Part shown: piece after piece, positions 8,412 to 16,841 of the stretch
Layout: the number at the start of each line of letters is the position of its first letter
Numbering within the stretch: the first letter of the stretch is position 1
DNA from: an uncultured bacterium
GTDB taxonomy: Bacteria; Cyanobacteriota; Vampirovibrionia; Gastranaerophilales; Gastranaerophilaceae
Length of the DNA: 42,998 bases
Reading direction: 5' to 3'
Assembly: GCA_902802825.1 (NCBI GenBank)
Contig: CADCNV010000011.1
Location: 1-42,998, forward strand
Notes under the pieces: model-generated
The model's input: only the letters and a program-made list of their open reading frames with translations
The model's database searches: none
What the model was told of the DNA's origin: nothing
Made by a program: the position numbers and the translations under genes

Positions 8412-11400
8412 ATGTACATAAAAAAGTTGGAAATAGATAATTTCAAATCCTTTGCCAACAAGACCGAAATACCATTACTTGAAGGATTTACCTCAATAAC
8501 AGGTCCGAACGGTTCAGGCAAAAGTAACATTATAGACAGTATAATGTTCGCACTTGGTTTGCGTAACGGAAGTGCTTTGCGTATTGAAAACGCTGCTGAC
8601 TATATCACCGCATTCAACAATCGAAGTGAAGCGTATGTAAAAGTTACTTTTGGCGGAGTCCGGGGATATGATGAACTTACTGTTGCAAGACGTATAAAAA
8701 AAGGTTCCCAAGGATATAACAGTACATATTACCTCAATGATAAAGTGGAAACACTTACAAATATTAAGGCCGTTTTGGAAGAATATAACGTTACGCCTAA
8801 TAGCTACAATGTTGTAATGCAATACGATATTAATTCAATTATCGGGGCTACATCAAAAAACCGCAGAGCAATGATTGACGAAATCGCAGGAGTAGCTGAT
8901 TTTGACAGACGAATAGATCAGGCAAAAGGAGAACTTGAAAAAGTTGAAAGCCGTGTTCAGTCTGCGTCTTTAATTCTATCTGAAGTTGCCTCGCAGCTTG
9001 AACAACTTAAAGAAGAAAGAGAAGTTGCGATTAAATATAAAAAACTTCAGGATGAAAAGCAGGGACTTGAGGCACAAATCGGTACAGTAAAATTCTTCGA
9101 TTTAAAACGCAATCTTGAACTTGCACATGAAAATATTCTAAAAGCCAATAAAGATCTGAGAGAAAAAGAAAATTCATCAAAAGATATTGAGGAACGTATA
9201 AAATTAATTAATGAAAAATATGAAGAATTAAATAAAAAACTCAAAGAACAAGGGGAAGATGAAAGAGATAAATTAAAAGAAGAACAAAGTAATTTATCCT
9301 CTCAGATTCAGACAAAAAACAGCGCAATAGATTATTCCCAAAAACAAATACAAAAAGGGTTACAATCCATAGAAAATGCTAAAAACGGCATTGAGCTATA
9401 CAACAAAAATATCGAAGCTGAACGACTCAATATTAAACTTGCTCACGATAAAGTCGGCATTATAGAAGGACAAATTAAAGAGAAAAGAGAAGAATTAAGT
9501 CAGAAGCTAAAAGATATATCCGGATTAAGCTCAACTGCAGACAAATACATTCAGGAACGTAACGAAACTTCTAAAACTCTTGATGCTCTTAAAGATCAGG
9601 ATAATAATCTTTTAAAAACTTCCCTCCCGAAAGAAAGTGAATTAAATAATCTTAAGAAAGAAATAGAAGAAGCAAAAGAATTTGTAGCGAATGCGACAAA
9701 AAGCAAAGAAGAATTTGCGGATAAAAAATCATTAAAGGAACTTGAAGTAGAAAATCTCAAAAAAGAGATGGAAGAACTTAAAGAAGTTCAGGCATCAACT
9801 ATGAAAAAACTTGATGATATAAAAACATCAATAGAAGATTATGACCATGATGCGAGAGTTGCCTACCGCAAATTTACCGAAATGGAAGCACAAAAATCAG
9901 CATCTTCAGGCGGAGCAACAACACTACCGATATCAACAATTATGAATGCAAAATTTGAAGGAGTTCATGCTCCTATTATGCAGCTCGGAAAAGTTGATGA
10001 TGAATACTCAACCGCCTTAAACATAGCTTTTGGAGGGCGTCTTGCTCATATAGTTGTAGATGACACTCACGCCGCAAATGTAGCAATGGAACATTTACGT
10101 TCGACCCGCTCCGGAACGGCAACATTTATACCAATGAACAAAATCAGAAAAGCTCCCGGCAGACTGAACTTACCAAAAGACAACGGAGTAATAGATTTTG
10201 CCATAAATCTTGTTGATTTTGATGATATTTATATTGATGCATTTTTCTATGCTGTCGGTGAAACATTGATTGTTGAGGATACTCAAACTGCGGAAAAACT
10301 TATCGGCAAATACCGTATGGTAACATTAGACGGCAAATTATATGAAAAATCCGCAGCAATTACAGGCGGTTATATTAAGCAGGGGATGCTCGGGTTCGGT
10401 AAAAACGATGATAAAGAGCTTGAAAATGCAAAGAAAAAAGTTGAAGAACTACAGAAAAAATACAAAGATGCCTGCGCAAAACGTGATGAATTAGATGATA
10501 AATTAAATAAAGTCAGAATTTCCTATTCTAATGCATCAACAGAATATTCAAAATCCCGTATTGAATTAAATAGTATGGTTTCACAATTTGAAAACAGTCA
10601 GGGACTTTTGGACTCTAAACAAAAATTTATAGAAGAAAACGAACCGAATATTGAAAAATTAAATAAAGAACTTGATAAAATTGAAGAAAAAAGAATTGAA
10701 CTTGATACCCAAATAAAGACAGCTCAGGACAGATTAGCGGAGCTTGATAATCTTTTGGGTGATAAAAATTTAAAAGAACTAAAAGAGAAAACTCAGGGAA
10801 TTGAAGAAGAAATCAGACATCTTCAGACTGAACTTTTAAATGTCAACAACGAAATAAACGGTTTTGACGGGAAAATCAAATTTAATGAACAACTTATTAT
10901 TTCTAAAAAAGATGATATTAAAAATATTACCCAGAACAATGAATCACTAACGAAGGATATTGAAACATATAAAGTCGAAATCACTCAGTTAGAGGAGCAA
11001 TTAACTGCACTATCTGATAAAATAAGCGTAATTGATAAAAAAATCGGGACGCTTGTGAAGGAAAAAGAAGAAATAAATTCAAGTTTAGTTCAACTGCAAA
11101 CTGATAAAGCCGTAAAATTATCGGAGATTGAAAGAGTAGAGGAACAAATAGAATCTTTCAAAGCAAGACGCAGAGAACTTGAACCGCAATTGGAAGAAGC
11201 ACGTCAAATTCTTACAGACGGAGGGGTTGATATTGAAAAACTTGAGCCGGTCCAAATTTCAATTGACGATTTAAATGCGAAGATTCAAAGATTAGAAAAG
11301 AGAATGCAGGAGCTTGGGGACGTCAATATGCGTGCCATTACAAGCTATGAAGAAAAATCACAAAGAAAACAGGAACTTGATGAACAAATTCAGACTCTTT

Positions 11401-11909
11401 CTACGGAAAGAACTGCTATTCTTGAAAAAATGAACGGCTTTGAAAAGCAGAAAAAAGAAGCATTTATGACCACTTATACTGCTATAAATGAGAACTTCAA
11501 AGATATTTACCATCAACTTTCAGAAGGTGAAGGCAAGTTAATTCTTGAAAATGAAAAAGACCCGTTAGCCGGAGGTATGACTATCGAAGCAAAACCGCGT
11601 GATAAAGTTACAAACAACAAACTCAGTGCATTGTCCGGCGGAGAAAAAGCTCTCACCGCACTGGCATTGGTATTTTCGATTCAAAAATATCTGCCGGCAC
11701 CATTTTATGCACTCGATGAAGTTGATGCAAGTTTAGACGCAATGAATGTTGAACGAATTGCAGATATGATTAAAAAGCAATCTGATGATACGCAATTTTT
11801 AGTTGTAACTCACAAGCCGCTTATGGTTGGAGCAGCTCACAGAGTTGTCGGGGTAACACAAAAAGAAAAAGGAAAAACAAAAGTAACAGGTGTTCAAAAC
11901 AATGGATAA
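8412..11909 (+). CDS. smc: Chromosome segregation ATPase SMC
   Basis: The ATPase arm of the bacterial condensin; it dimerises at the hinge and, with ScpA and ScpB, organises and segregates the nucleoid. It has 1165 residues, full length for bacterial SMC. Walker A is GPNGSGKS at 31-38. Long coiled coils cover about 165-490 and 665-1000. The hinge lies at about 500-655 and includes AFGGRLAHIVVDD. The ABC signature LSGGE is at 1074-1078, and Walker B ends with D1102-E1103 in FYALDEVDASLD. It is the first gene of the smc-scpA-scpB-protease operon and overlaps scpA by eight bases if scpA starts at its ATG. Confidence 0.98.
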   Translation: MYIKKLEIDNFKSFANKTEIPLLEGFTSITGPNGSGKSNIIDSIMFALGLRNGSALRIENAADYITAFNNRSEAYVKVTFGGVRGYDELTVARRIKKGSQGYNSTYYLNDKVETLTNIKAVLEEYNVTPNSYNVVMQYDINSIIGATSKNRRAMIDEIAGVADFDRRIDQAKGELEKVESRVQSASLILSEVASQLEQLKEEREVAIKYKKLQDEKQGLEAQIGTVKFFDLKRNLELAHENILKANKDLREKENSSKDIEERIKLINEKYEELNKKLKEQGEDERDKLKEEQSNLSSQIQTKNSAIDYSQKQIQKGLQSIENAKNGIELYNKNIEAERLNIKLAHDKVGIIEGQIKEKREELSQKLKDISGLSSTADKYIQERNETSKTLDALKDQDNNLLKTSLPKESELNNLKKEIEEAKEFVANATKSKEEFADKKSLKELEVENLKKEMEELKEVQASTMKKLDDIKTSIEDYDHDARVAYRKFTEMEAQKSASSGGATTLPISTIMNAKFEGVHAPIMQLGKVDDEYSTALNIAFGGRLAHIVVDDTHAANVAMEHLRSTRSGTATFIPMNKIRKAPGRLNLPKDNGVIDFAINLVDFDDIYIDAFFYAVGETLIVEDTQTAEKLIGKYRMVTLDGKLYEKSAAITGGYIKQGMLGFGKNDDKELENAKKKVEELQKKYKDACAKRDELDDKLNKVRISYSNASTEYSKSRIELNSMVSQFENSQGLLDSKQKFIEENEPNIEKLNKELDKIEEKRIELDTQIKTAQDRLAELDNLLGDKNLKELKEKTQGIEEEIRHLQTELLNVNNEINGFDGKIKFNEQLIISKKDDIKNITQNNESLTKDIETYKVEITQLEEQLTALSDKISVIDKKIGTLVKEKEEINSSLVQLQTDKAVKLSEIERVEEQIESFKARRRELEPQLEEARQILTDGGVDIEKLEPVQISIDDLNAKIQRLEKRMQELGDVNMRAITSYEEKSQRKQELDEQIQTLSTERTAILEKMNGFEKQKKEAFMTTYTAINENFKDIYHQLSEGEGKLILENEKDPLAGGMTIEAKPRDKVTNNKLSALSGGEKALTALALVFSIQKYLPAPFYALDEVDASLDAMNVERIADMIKKQSDDTQFLVVTHKPLMVGAAHRVVGVTQKEKGKTKVTGVQNNG

Positions 11910-12714
11910 TGCAATTATTAACGGAGAAGATTTAGGAATATACGAAGGATTAAGTTCACACGAAGCCAATGACGGGATCGGAATTTTGGTTGAAATGGCA
12001 AAATCCGGGAAAATTGATCCTTGGAATATAGATATTGTTGATGTTACAGAAAAATATCTTCAAAAAATGATGGAGATGAATTCTCTTAATTTGAAGGTCG
12101 CAAGCAGAACATTTTTATTCGCAGCTATTTTATGCAGAATGCAATCAAATGTTTTGGCAGGATTGACATTAGAAGAATTTCAGGATAACGAAGAACCTGA
12201 AATGATATATGATGAAAACGGTTTGCCGGTTGATGATTATTTAGCCGAGGATGATTTTATCCCGACAAACAACATTGTAAGATGGGATGAAGCTCTGAAG
12301 CGCAGAACAAGCGTCAGATTAAACCGCAACAGAGTCGTTACATTGAAAGACCTCATTAAACAGTTGGAGTTTTATGAAAAAATCGAGGCGCGTGCGAATT
12401 TAAAAGACGCTCAGCAGCGTGCAAGACGCCGCGTACGTGATTTTTCAAGAATGACAACTCACGACATCATTTCAAACATGTCAAATGATGCTTTTATTGA
12501 AGAGGCCGTTTTAAAATTAAAAGATAACATAGAACAAATTTTTCAAAATAAAGAAAAAGTAGAACTTTCAGATCTTTATATTTTAGGAATGGACAGAGTT
12601 ACGTCTTATATGGCTTTGTTGTTTTTAAGCAGAGATACTGATTACGACTTGGAACAAAAAGAATTTTATTCTGATTTATATGTCGTAAGAGGAGGTCAAA
12701 ATGCAACCGCTTAA
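11902..12714 (+). CDS. scpA: Segregation and condensation protein A (kleisin)
   Basis: The kleisin that bridges the heads of the SMC dimer and binds ScpB. The N-terminal helical SMC-neck-binding domain includes the family block DLLV-like GIGILVEMAKSGKIDPWNIDIVDVTEKYL. An acidic variable middle follows (about residues 85-110), and the C-terminal winged-helix binds the SMC cap. I choose the ATG at 11902 (270 residues), since the alternative GTG at 11890 has no better ribosome site. The start lies inside smc and its end overlaps scpB by 14 bases, so expression is tightly coupled. Confidence 0.95.
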   Translation: MDNAIINGEDLGIYEGLSSHEANDGIGILVEMAKSGKIDPWNIDIVDVTEKYLQKMMEMNSLNLKVASRTFLFAAILCRMQSNVLAGLTLEEFQDNEEPEMIYDENGLPVDDYLAEDDFIPTNNIVRWDEALKRRTSVRLNRNRVVTLKDLIKQLEFYEKIEARANLKDAQQRARRRVRDFSRMTTHDIISNMSNDAFIEEAVLKLKDNIEQIFQNKEKVELSDLYILGMDRVTSYMALLFLSRDTDYDLEQKEFYSDLYVVRGGQNATA

Positions 12715-13210
12715 ATCCAGAATAGAAGCAGTTTTATTCTCGACAGGCAGAGCGCTGACCCTTGACGAAATATGCGTATTTGTTGATAAAGAACCGGAAG
12801 AAGTTGAAGAAGCTTTACTCGAACTTATCATGGATTATTCAGCAAGGGATGGAGCATTGGAAATTGACGATGAAGACGGTTATATTTTGCAGGTTAAAGA
12901 AGAATATAGCGACATTGTAGAACGAATTTGCCCGATAGACTTATCTGCTGCAGTTTTAAGAACTTTATCTATAATTGCATTGAAAAAATCAATAAGACAG
13001 TCAGAATTGGTCAAACTCCGCTCTAATGCCTATGAACATATTGCAGAGCTTGTAGAAAAAGGACTTGTTACAAAACAAAAAGACAAAAACGGCAGAAGTA
13101 TCAATATTAAAACTACTGCCAAATTTAAAGAATATTTTAAAATTACGGGCGATATCGATCAACTCGCCGCACAAATGGAAAGAGAAATTAATGATAAAAA
13201 AGATAATTAA
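12701..13210 (+). CDS. scpB: Segregation and condensation protein B
   Basis: Winged-helix subunit that dimerises and wraps ScpA in the SMC complex. It has 169 residues, at the short end of the family, with two winged-helix domains (about 1-80 and 85-160). It opens with the classic LKSRIEAVLFSTGRALTLDEI and continues with LSAAVLRTLSIIALKKSIRQSELVKLRS, a variant of the usual ALETLAIIAYKQPITRAEI block. An ideal Shine-Dalgarno (AGAGGAGG) precedes the ATG. It overlaps scpA upstream and the protease gene downstream by 20 bases. Confidence 0.93.
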   Translation: MQPLKSRIEAVLFSTGRALTLDEICVFVDKEPEEVEEALLELIMDYSARDGALEIDDEDGYILQVKEEYSDIVERICPIDLSAAVLRTLSIIALKKSIRQSELVKLRSNAYEHIAELVEKGLVTKQKDKNGRSINIKTTAKFKEYFKITGDIDQLAAQMEREINDKKDN

Positions 13211-14489
13211 TATTGTTGTACTTACGGGCTTACTTGTTTTTATAGGAATTTTTGTATGGAATCATTCTGCCTTATGCAGCCCTTATTACTTCAACAAAGG
13301 TAAAACTTTATATAATCAAAATCAATACGATGCTTCGATAAAATTTTTTGAACGCGCCTTACAAGCGAATCCTAAAAATTCTACTGCAAGATACTATTAT
13401 GCATTAGCATTGTCAAAAGGAACGCCGACTTACTCAAATCAGGAAGGGTTATACCTTATGGCAAATTCAAAAACGCATGATATGGCGCAAAGTTATGCAA
13501 AATCACAGCTTTATCCTCTTAAAAGCCGATTAATTGACGGAGTTGAAGATAACTACATTTATAGCGCAGTTCTAAATAAAGACATACTAAGATGGAGTAC
13601 CGAATCTTTTCCGCTAAAGGTATATTTTGAAAATACAAACCACACATACAGAGAAAATATCAAAAAAGCGTTTGAACAATGGAGTAAAGCGAGCAATTTT
13701 TTACAATTCGCAGAAGTATTTAATCCTGAAGAAAGTGATATTGAAATCAGATTCAGTAATTATGACGGACCGCAATGTAAGAGTGCTAATTGCGCATACA
13801 CAGTTGCAACAACATCAAATAAAACTGACAAATATCATCGGCTGAAGAAAATGATTATAAAATTTTATAACACTAATCCGTTTGGAGAACAATTTACTAA
13901 CTCTGAAATATATAATACAGCCCTACACGAAATAGGGCACGCTTTGGGGATTTCAGGGCACAGCGATAATCCGTCAGATGTTATGTATGCAAATAATCAT
14001 AAAGTAGCAAATGTTTTTGATCCGTACAGCAATAATATTTTTTATTTATCAAAAAGGGACCTGAATACCATAAAATTACTGTACAGAATAGCCCCAACAA
14101 TTACCAACACTAAAGGATGGTACTTTGAAAATCTTTATTACGCACCATTAATATTAGGTAATGATGAAGAAATACTAAAGAAAAAACTTGATGAATATCA
14201 GAGATATATTGATCAATATCCGAATTATTGCGGAGGATATATAAATATCGCAACTGTGTATTATAGCATGGGTAAAAATAAAAAAGCGCAGGAAGCATTA
14301 GATACCGCCGAAACACTGGCGACCAATGCCGATGATAGATACTTGATTAATTATAACCGGGCTGTACTGTACTATCATAACCAAGATTACAATTCAGCAT
14401 TGAACAGTGCAAAAGAAGCACTGGCACTAAAAAATGATGAAACAACAAACGCTCTGATTAAAGACATCGAAGCGATGTTAACACAATAA
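13191..14489 (+). CDS. Membrane-anchored/exported TPR protein with a metzincin (matrixin-like) protease domain
   Basis: Predicted 432 residues from the ATG at 13191, inside the end of scpB. A longer reading frame from 13065 would run antagonistically through scpB and is unlikely. Residues 1-30 form a signal or anchor helix (IINIVVLTGLLVFIGIFVW). TPR-like helices follow (about 32-70, SIKFFERALQANPKNSTARYYYALAL). The protease domain covers about 115-310. Its zinc site is HEIGHALGISGH at 246-257 (H246, E247, H250, candidate third ligand H257), with PSDVMY downstream supplying the Met-turn. The third histidine is one residue further away than in the canonical HExxHxxGxxH. More TPR-like helices close the protein (about 345-432). 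It acts outside the cytoplasm if the helix is real. Sharing an operon with SMC-ScpAB is unexpected; the substrate is unknown. Confidence 0.82.
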   Translation: MIKKIINIVVLTGLLVFIGIFVWNHSALCSPYYFNKGKTLYNQNQYDASIKFFERALQANPKNSTARYYYALALSKGTPTYSNQEGLYLMANSKTHDMAQSYAKSQLYPLKSRLIDGVEDNYIYSAVLNKDILRWSTESFPLKVYFENTNHTYRENIKKAFEQWSKASNFLQFAEVFNPEESDIEIRFSNYDGPQCKSANCAYTVATTSNKTDKYHRLKKMIIKFYNTNPFGEQFTNSEIYNTALHEIGHALGISGHSDNPSDVMYANNHKVANVFDPYSNNIFYLSKRDLNTIKLLYRIAPTITNTKGWYFENLYYAPLILGNDEEILKKKLDEYQRYIDQYPNYCGGYINIATVYYSMGKNKKAQEALDTAETLATNADDRYLINYNRAVLYYHNQDYNSALNSAKEALALKNDETTNALIKDIEAMLTQ

Positions 14490-14498
14490 ATTTAAATG

Positions 14499-15761
14499 CT
14501 ATTCTATATTCTTTTTTGATATTACAACAGCGTTAGAAATAGCGATTCCTCCAGGTTGTGGCGGCTTGTTGACAATAGAACCATTTACATACATTACTGT
14601 CGATCCTCCGCCGTCTAAATTTATAGCATTTACGCAACCAAAAGATTTCATAAGAGAGGCAAGCTCATTCAGTGTAAGCCCTATTGAACTTCCCTCTCTG
14701 CCATCTACTGCAACCAAAATTAAGTTATTATCCCTTGTATAACCAACAGCACTTCTTGGGTTTCTACCCCCTATTGCAAGAAGTTTTTCTTCAGAAACAT
14801 CAATAAATACATCCCCGTTTTTTACAAGATAAGGGCCACCGCTTATTATATGCTTAACATTTTCCCATTTCGGATTAACGCCTAAAGTCATTTCAACAGC
14901 ACCGGCACCAAATAAAGCACTTAATTTTTCTTTAGGACCGACCAAAACATATCCGTCAGAAGGAATTTTCATAGGATTTGCTGACGCAGCAAGTATTCGG
15001 TTGCCTGATATCTGAAGCTGAGCACCTCCCTTTGGAGATACAGGAGAATAAGTGCCCCAATCTTTTGAATATGCAATTACATATGAAGACAACATTCTTG
15101 GCTGATTTATATTGTCAATTTTTACATCTGCTCCGTTCCCATAAATATGCCCGTCAAATTCAACCCTGCTGACATCATAACCATCATCAAAAATTGCTAA
15201 TGCAACTCTGTTATAAACAGGACCCGTATAAATTTTGCCGTCAATCATCAATGTCCCCAACGGGATTCCGGACTGCGGTTTGAAAAAACCACCATTAAGA
15301 GCAACAACAGAATTCGTACGACCGGCAATTGTTCTTAGCGTTGTTTTGTGATGTAATGTATGATTAGATGCCATTGCAGGCATAAATTCATAATCTTTTG
15401 CAATTTCAGAGTTCATTTCTACAACGTTTATTCTGACAGGACGACCGGCATAATAACGAACCATCTTTATATGCTTAATTCCCGGAACTACATCGTTCAT
15501 TTGTAATCCCGAATACTTGACCCCCATCTTATAATCAAATAATCTTTGCCGGTATTCAGGATTCATATTTTCCTTTAATTTGTCAGCTGAGCGATAAATC
15601 GCAGGACTCGAAATTACGGTATTTGCAATTAAATCATTCGCATAAATCGGAGAATGAAATGCAAATTGTGACAGAACCAAAGTAATTAAAATAGAAATTG
15701 CTAATACAAATTCGCCCGTTCTGCCTGGAAGCTCAATACGATTAAAAGTTAGTGTATCCAT
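14499..15761 (-). CDS. Phosphodiester glycosidase family protein (NAGPA-like, DUF2233)
   Basis: Probable extracytoplasmic hydrolase of the family related to the mammalian mannose-6-phosphate 'uncovering enzyme'; bacterial members act on envelope or sporulation glycans, and the substrate here is unknown. It has 420 residues. An N-terminal hydrophobic segment (residues 17-36) ends SPIYAND, a plausible signal cleavage. The catalytic fold carries ALNGGFFKPQSGIPLGTLMIDGK (about 150-175), NPRSAVGYTRDNNLILVAVDGR and NAINLDGGGSTVMYVNG, the family's nucleotide-like GGG motif. The gene is convergent with the SMC-operon protease, nine bases apart, and appears monocistronic with a long structured leader. 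Confidence 0.88.
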   Translation of the reverse strand: MDTLTFNRIELPGRTGEFVLAISILITLVLSQFAFHSPIYANDLIANTVISSPAIYRSADKLKENMNPEYRQRLFDYKMGVKYSGLQMNDVVPGIKHIKMVRYYAGRPVRINVVEMNSEIAKDYEFMPAMASNHTLHHKTTLRTIAGRTNSVVALNGGFFKPQSGIPLGTLMIDGKIYTGPVYNRVALAIFDDGYDVSRVEFDGHIYGNGADVKIDNINQPRMLSSYVIAYSKDWGTYSPVSPKGGAQLQISGNRILAASANPMKIPSDGYVLVGPKEKLSALFGAGAVEMTLGVNPKWENVKHIISGGPYLVKNGDVFIDVSEEKLLAIGGRNPRSAVGYTRDNNLILVAVDGREGSSIGLTLNELASLMKSFGCVNAINLDGGGSTVMYVNGSIVNKPPQPGGIAISNAVVISKKNIE

Positions 15762-15863
15762 AGTTGCACCTATACTTTAGAGTAACCGGATACCTTTTTT
15801 ATTAAAGAGTGGTGTGGGGTATAACACTCATCGAAGACCTATTTGGGCCTATAGGGATCTCCT
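15762..15863 (-). promoter_or_regulatory. Structured 5' leader of the phosphodiester glycosidase gene (candidate RNA regulator)
   Basis: The leader runs from the likely transcription start near 15863 to the ATG. It can form CCTAT-8-ATAGG and GAGTG...CACTC hairpins, the latter containing a nested GTGT...ACAC. The early CCTATA could also pair with the TATAGG that includes the ribosome-binding site just before the ATG, which would hide it. I could not match the sequence to cobalamin, c-di-GMP, c-di-AMP, TPP, SAM, fluoride, preQ1 or guanidine riboswitch cores. Confidence 0.35.
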
Positions 15864-15869
15864 ACTACT

Positions 15870-15880
15870 ATTGTAACATA
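15870..15880 (-). promoter_or_regulatory. Extended -10 promoter of the phosphodiester glycosidase gene
   Basis: On the minus strand TGT-TACAAT is an extended -10 element (TACAAT at 15875-15870). No good -35 is visible, which is common for extended -10 promoters. It sets transcription start near 15863. Confidence 0.45.
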
Positions 15881-16028
15881 TTTTAACATTATTTTCTAGT
15901 GTCTGCAACCCTTTAACGACAAATATTTTACAAAACTAAATAATGGCAAAAGTACACTATATAAGGATTGTAGATATTACACTTTTAAAATTACCCAATT
16001 GAACTGTTTTTATAAAATTTATTTATGA

Positions 16029-16034
16029 TATAAT
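16029..16034 (+). promoter_or_regulatory. -10 element of the SRP RNA gene
   Basis: A perfect TATAAT seven bases before the first base of the SRP RNA, so transcription would start exactly at the RNA 5' end. No convincing -35 hexamer sits at the correct spacing. The 150 bases between this and the divergent promoter at 15870 hold nothing else that I can identify. Confidence 0.6.
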
Positions 16035-16040
16035 AAAATT

Positions 16041-16295
16041 GCCGTGCTCCACGGGGTGTTGCGAACTCTCGACCTGAAGCTTACGCAGGGTGCAGAGCCT
16101 GTTGTGAGGGCTTTGCGGGAGTAAATGAACTTAATATAATCGTAGATAGCAATACTTGATGTGGCGTGAAATTTCGAACCGTGTCAGGGGGGAAACTCAG
16201 CAGCACTAAGAAAACCTTTGCGGGTGCATCATTTGTTGAAGGAGAAAATATTAAAGGATTTTACTACTGCAAATTTCGATAGACAGTGGCACGGT
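16041..16295 (+). ncRNA. ffs: Signal recognition particle RNA, large bacterial type with Alu domain
   Basis: RNA scaffold of the SRP that binds Ffh for co-translational membrane targeting. The ends pair: GCCGTGCTCCAC at the 5' end with GTGGCACGG at the 3' end. The S-domain tip at 16181-16210 has the conserved symmetric-loop sequence GTGTCAGG ... AGCAGCAC, capped by a GAAA tetraloop on a GGG/CTC stem, where most bacteria have GGAA on TCC/GGA. The flanking GAACC before and AAACC after the tip match the Bacillus-type RNA. The first 100 bases form an Alu-like domain (ACGGGGTGTTGCGA, ACCTG...CGCAGGGT). At about 255 nt it is the long form, not the roughly 100-nt 4.5S form. It ends in TTTT after the closing stem. 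Confidence 0.93.
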
Positions 16296-16360
16296 TTTAA
16301 ATATAAATAAGCAATTTTTCATATTAATTTTTCTGATGGTACTATAAATAGGAGTTTACA

Positions 16361-16738
16361 ATGACAAATCATTTAGAATTTTACCGCTGTGAAGTTTGCG
16401 GGAATATTGTTCAGGTAATACATTCAGGAAATGGAGAGCTTGTATGCTGCGGGAGCCCTATGCAGATGCTTACGGCAAAAACAAAATCCGAAGAAAAACA
16501 AGAAAAACATGTTCCTGTTTTTATCAGTGACAATGAGATCCAAATAGGATCCGAACCGCATCCGATGAGTGAAGAACACCATATATCATTTATCGAAACT
16601 ATCAGCGAAGACGAAAAGAGCGTGCAAATCAAATTTCTGGATATTAACGAATTCCCAAAAATGATAACAAACAACACTGCATATAATACGGCATACGAAT
16701 ATTGCAATATCCACGGACTATGGCAGGGAGAAAGATAA
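16361..16738 (+). CDS. dfx: Desulfoferrodoxin (two-iron superoxide reductase)
   Basis: Reduces superoxide to hydrogen peroxide without releasing oxygen, a protective enzyme of anaerobes. It has 125 residues, family length. The N-terminal desulforedoxin-like iron centre has Cys10, Cys13, Cys29 and Cys30. The C-terminal neelaredoxin domain has all five ligands of the catalytic iron: His50, His67, His73, Cys115 and His118. The lysine next to the first histidine, important in catalysis, is present (EKHVP). The Shine-Dalgarno AGGAG precedes the ATG. It stands alone downstream of the SRP RNA. Confidence 0.97.
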   Translation: MTNHLEFYRCEVCGNIVQVIHSGNGELVCCGSPMQMLTAKTKSEEKQEKHVPVFISDNEIQIGSEPHPMSEEHHISFIETISEDEKSVQIKFLDINEFPKMITNNTAYNTAYEYCNIHGLWQGER

Positions 16739-16754
16739 TTTTTAATTAAAAGAA

Positions 16755-16774
16755 AAGGGGCAATTTTGCCCCTT
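16755..16774 (-). terminator. Intrinsic terminator of the regulator/membrane-protein operon
   Basis: A 9-bp perfect stem AAGGGGCAA-TT-TTGCCCCTT. The T-rich tail (TTCTTTT) follows on the minus strand, so it mainly ends the convergent operon at 16842-18238. It may also help end dfx. Confidence 0.75.
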
Positions 16775-16841
16775 ATACAGTTGTGGTTAAATAAAAATAT
16801 AATTTTGTTAGGATAACCTTACAAATAAAACAAAAATTTTA

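Noticed and set aside
13065-13190. Upstream extension of the protease frame into scpB
   Set aside because: It overlaps scpB by over 140 bases, and the extra residues would precede an otherwise proper signal helix. The ATG at 13191 gives a sensible N-terminus.
16343-16348. TATAAA before dfx as a promoter
   Set aside because: It directly abuts the ribosome site, so transcription would start after it. It is more likely part of the leader.
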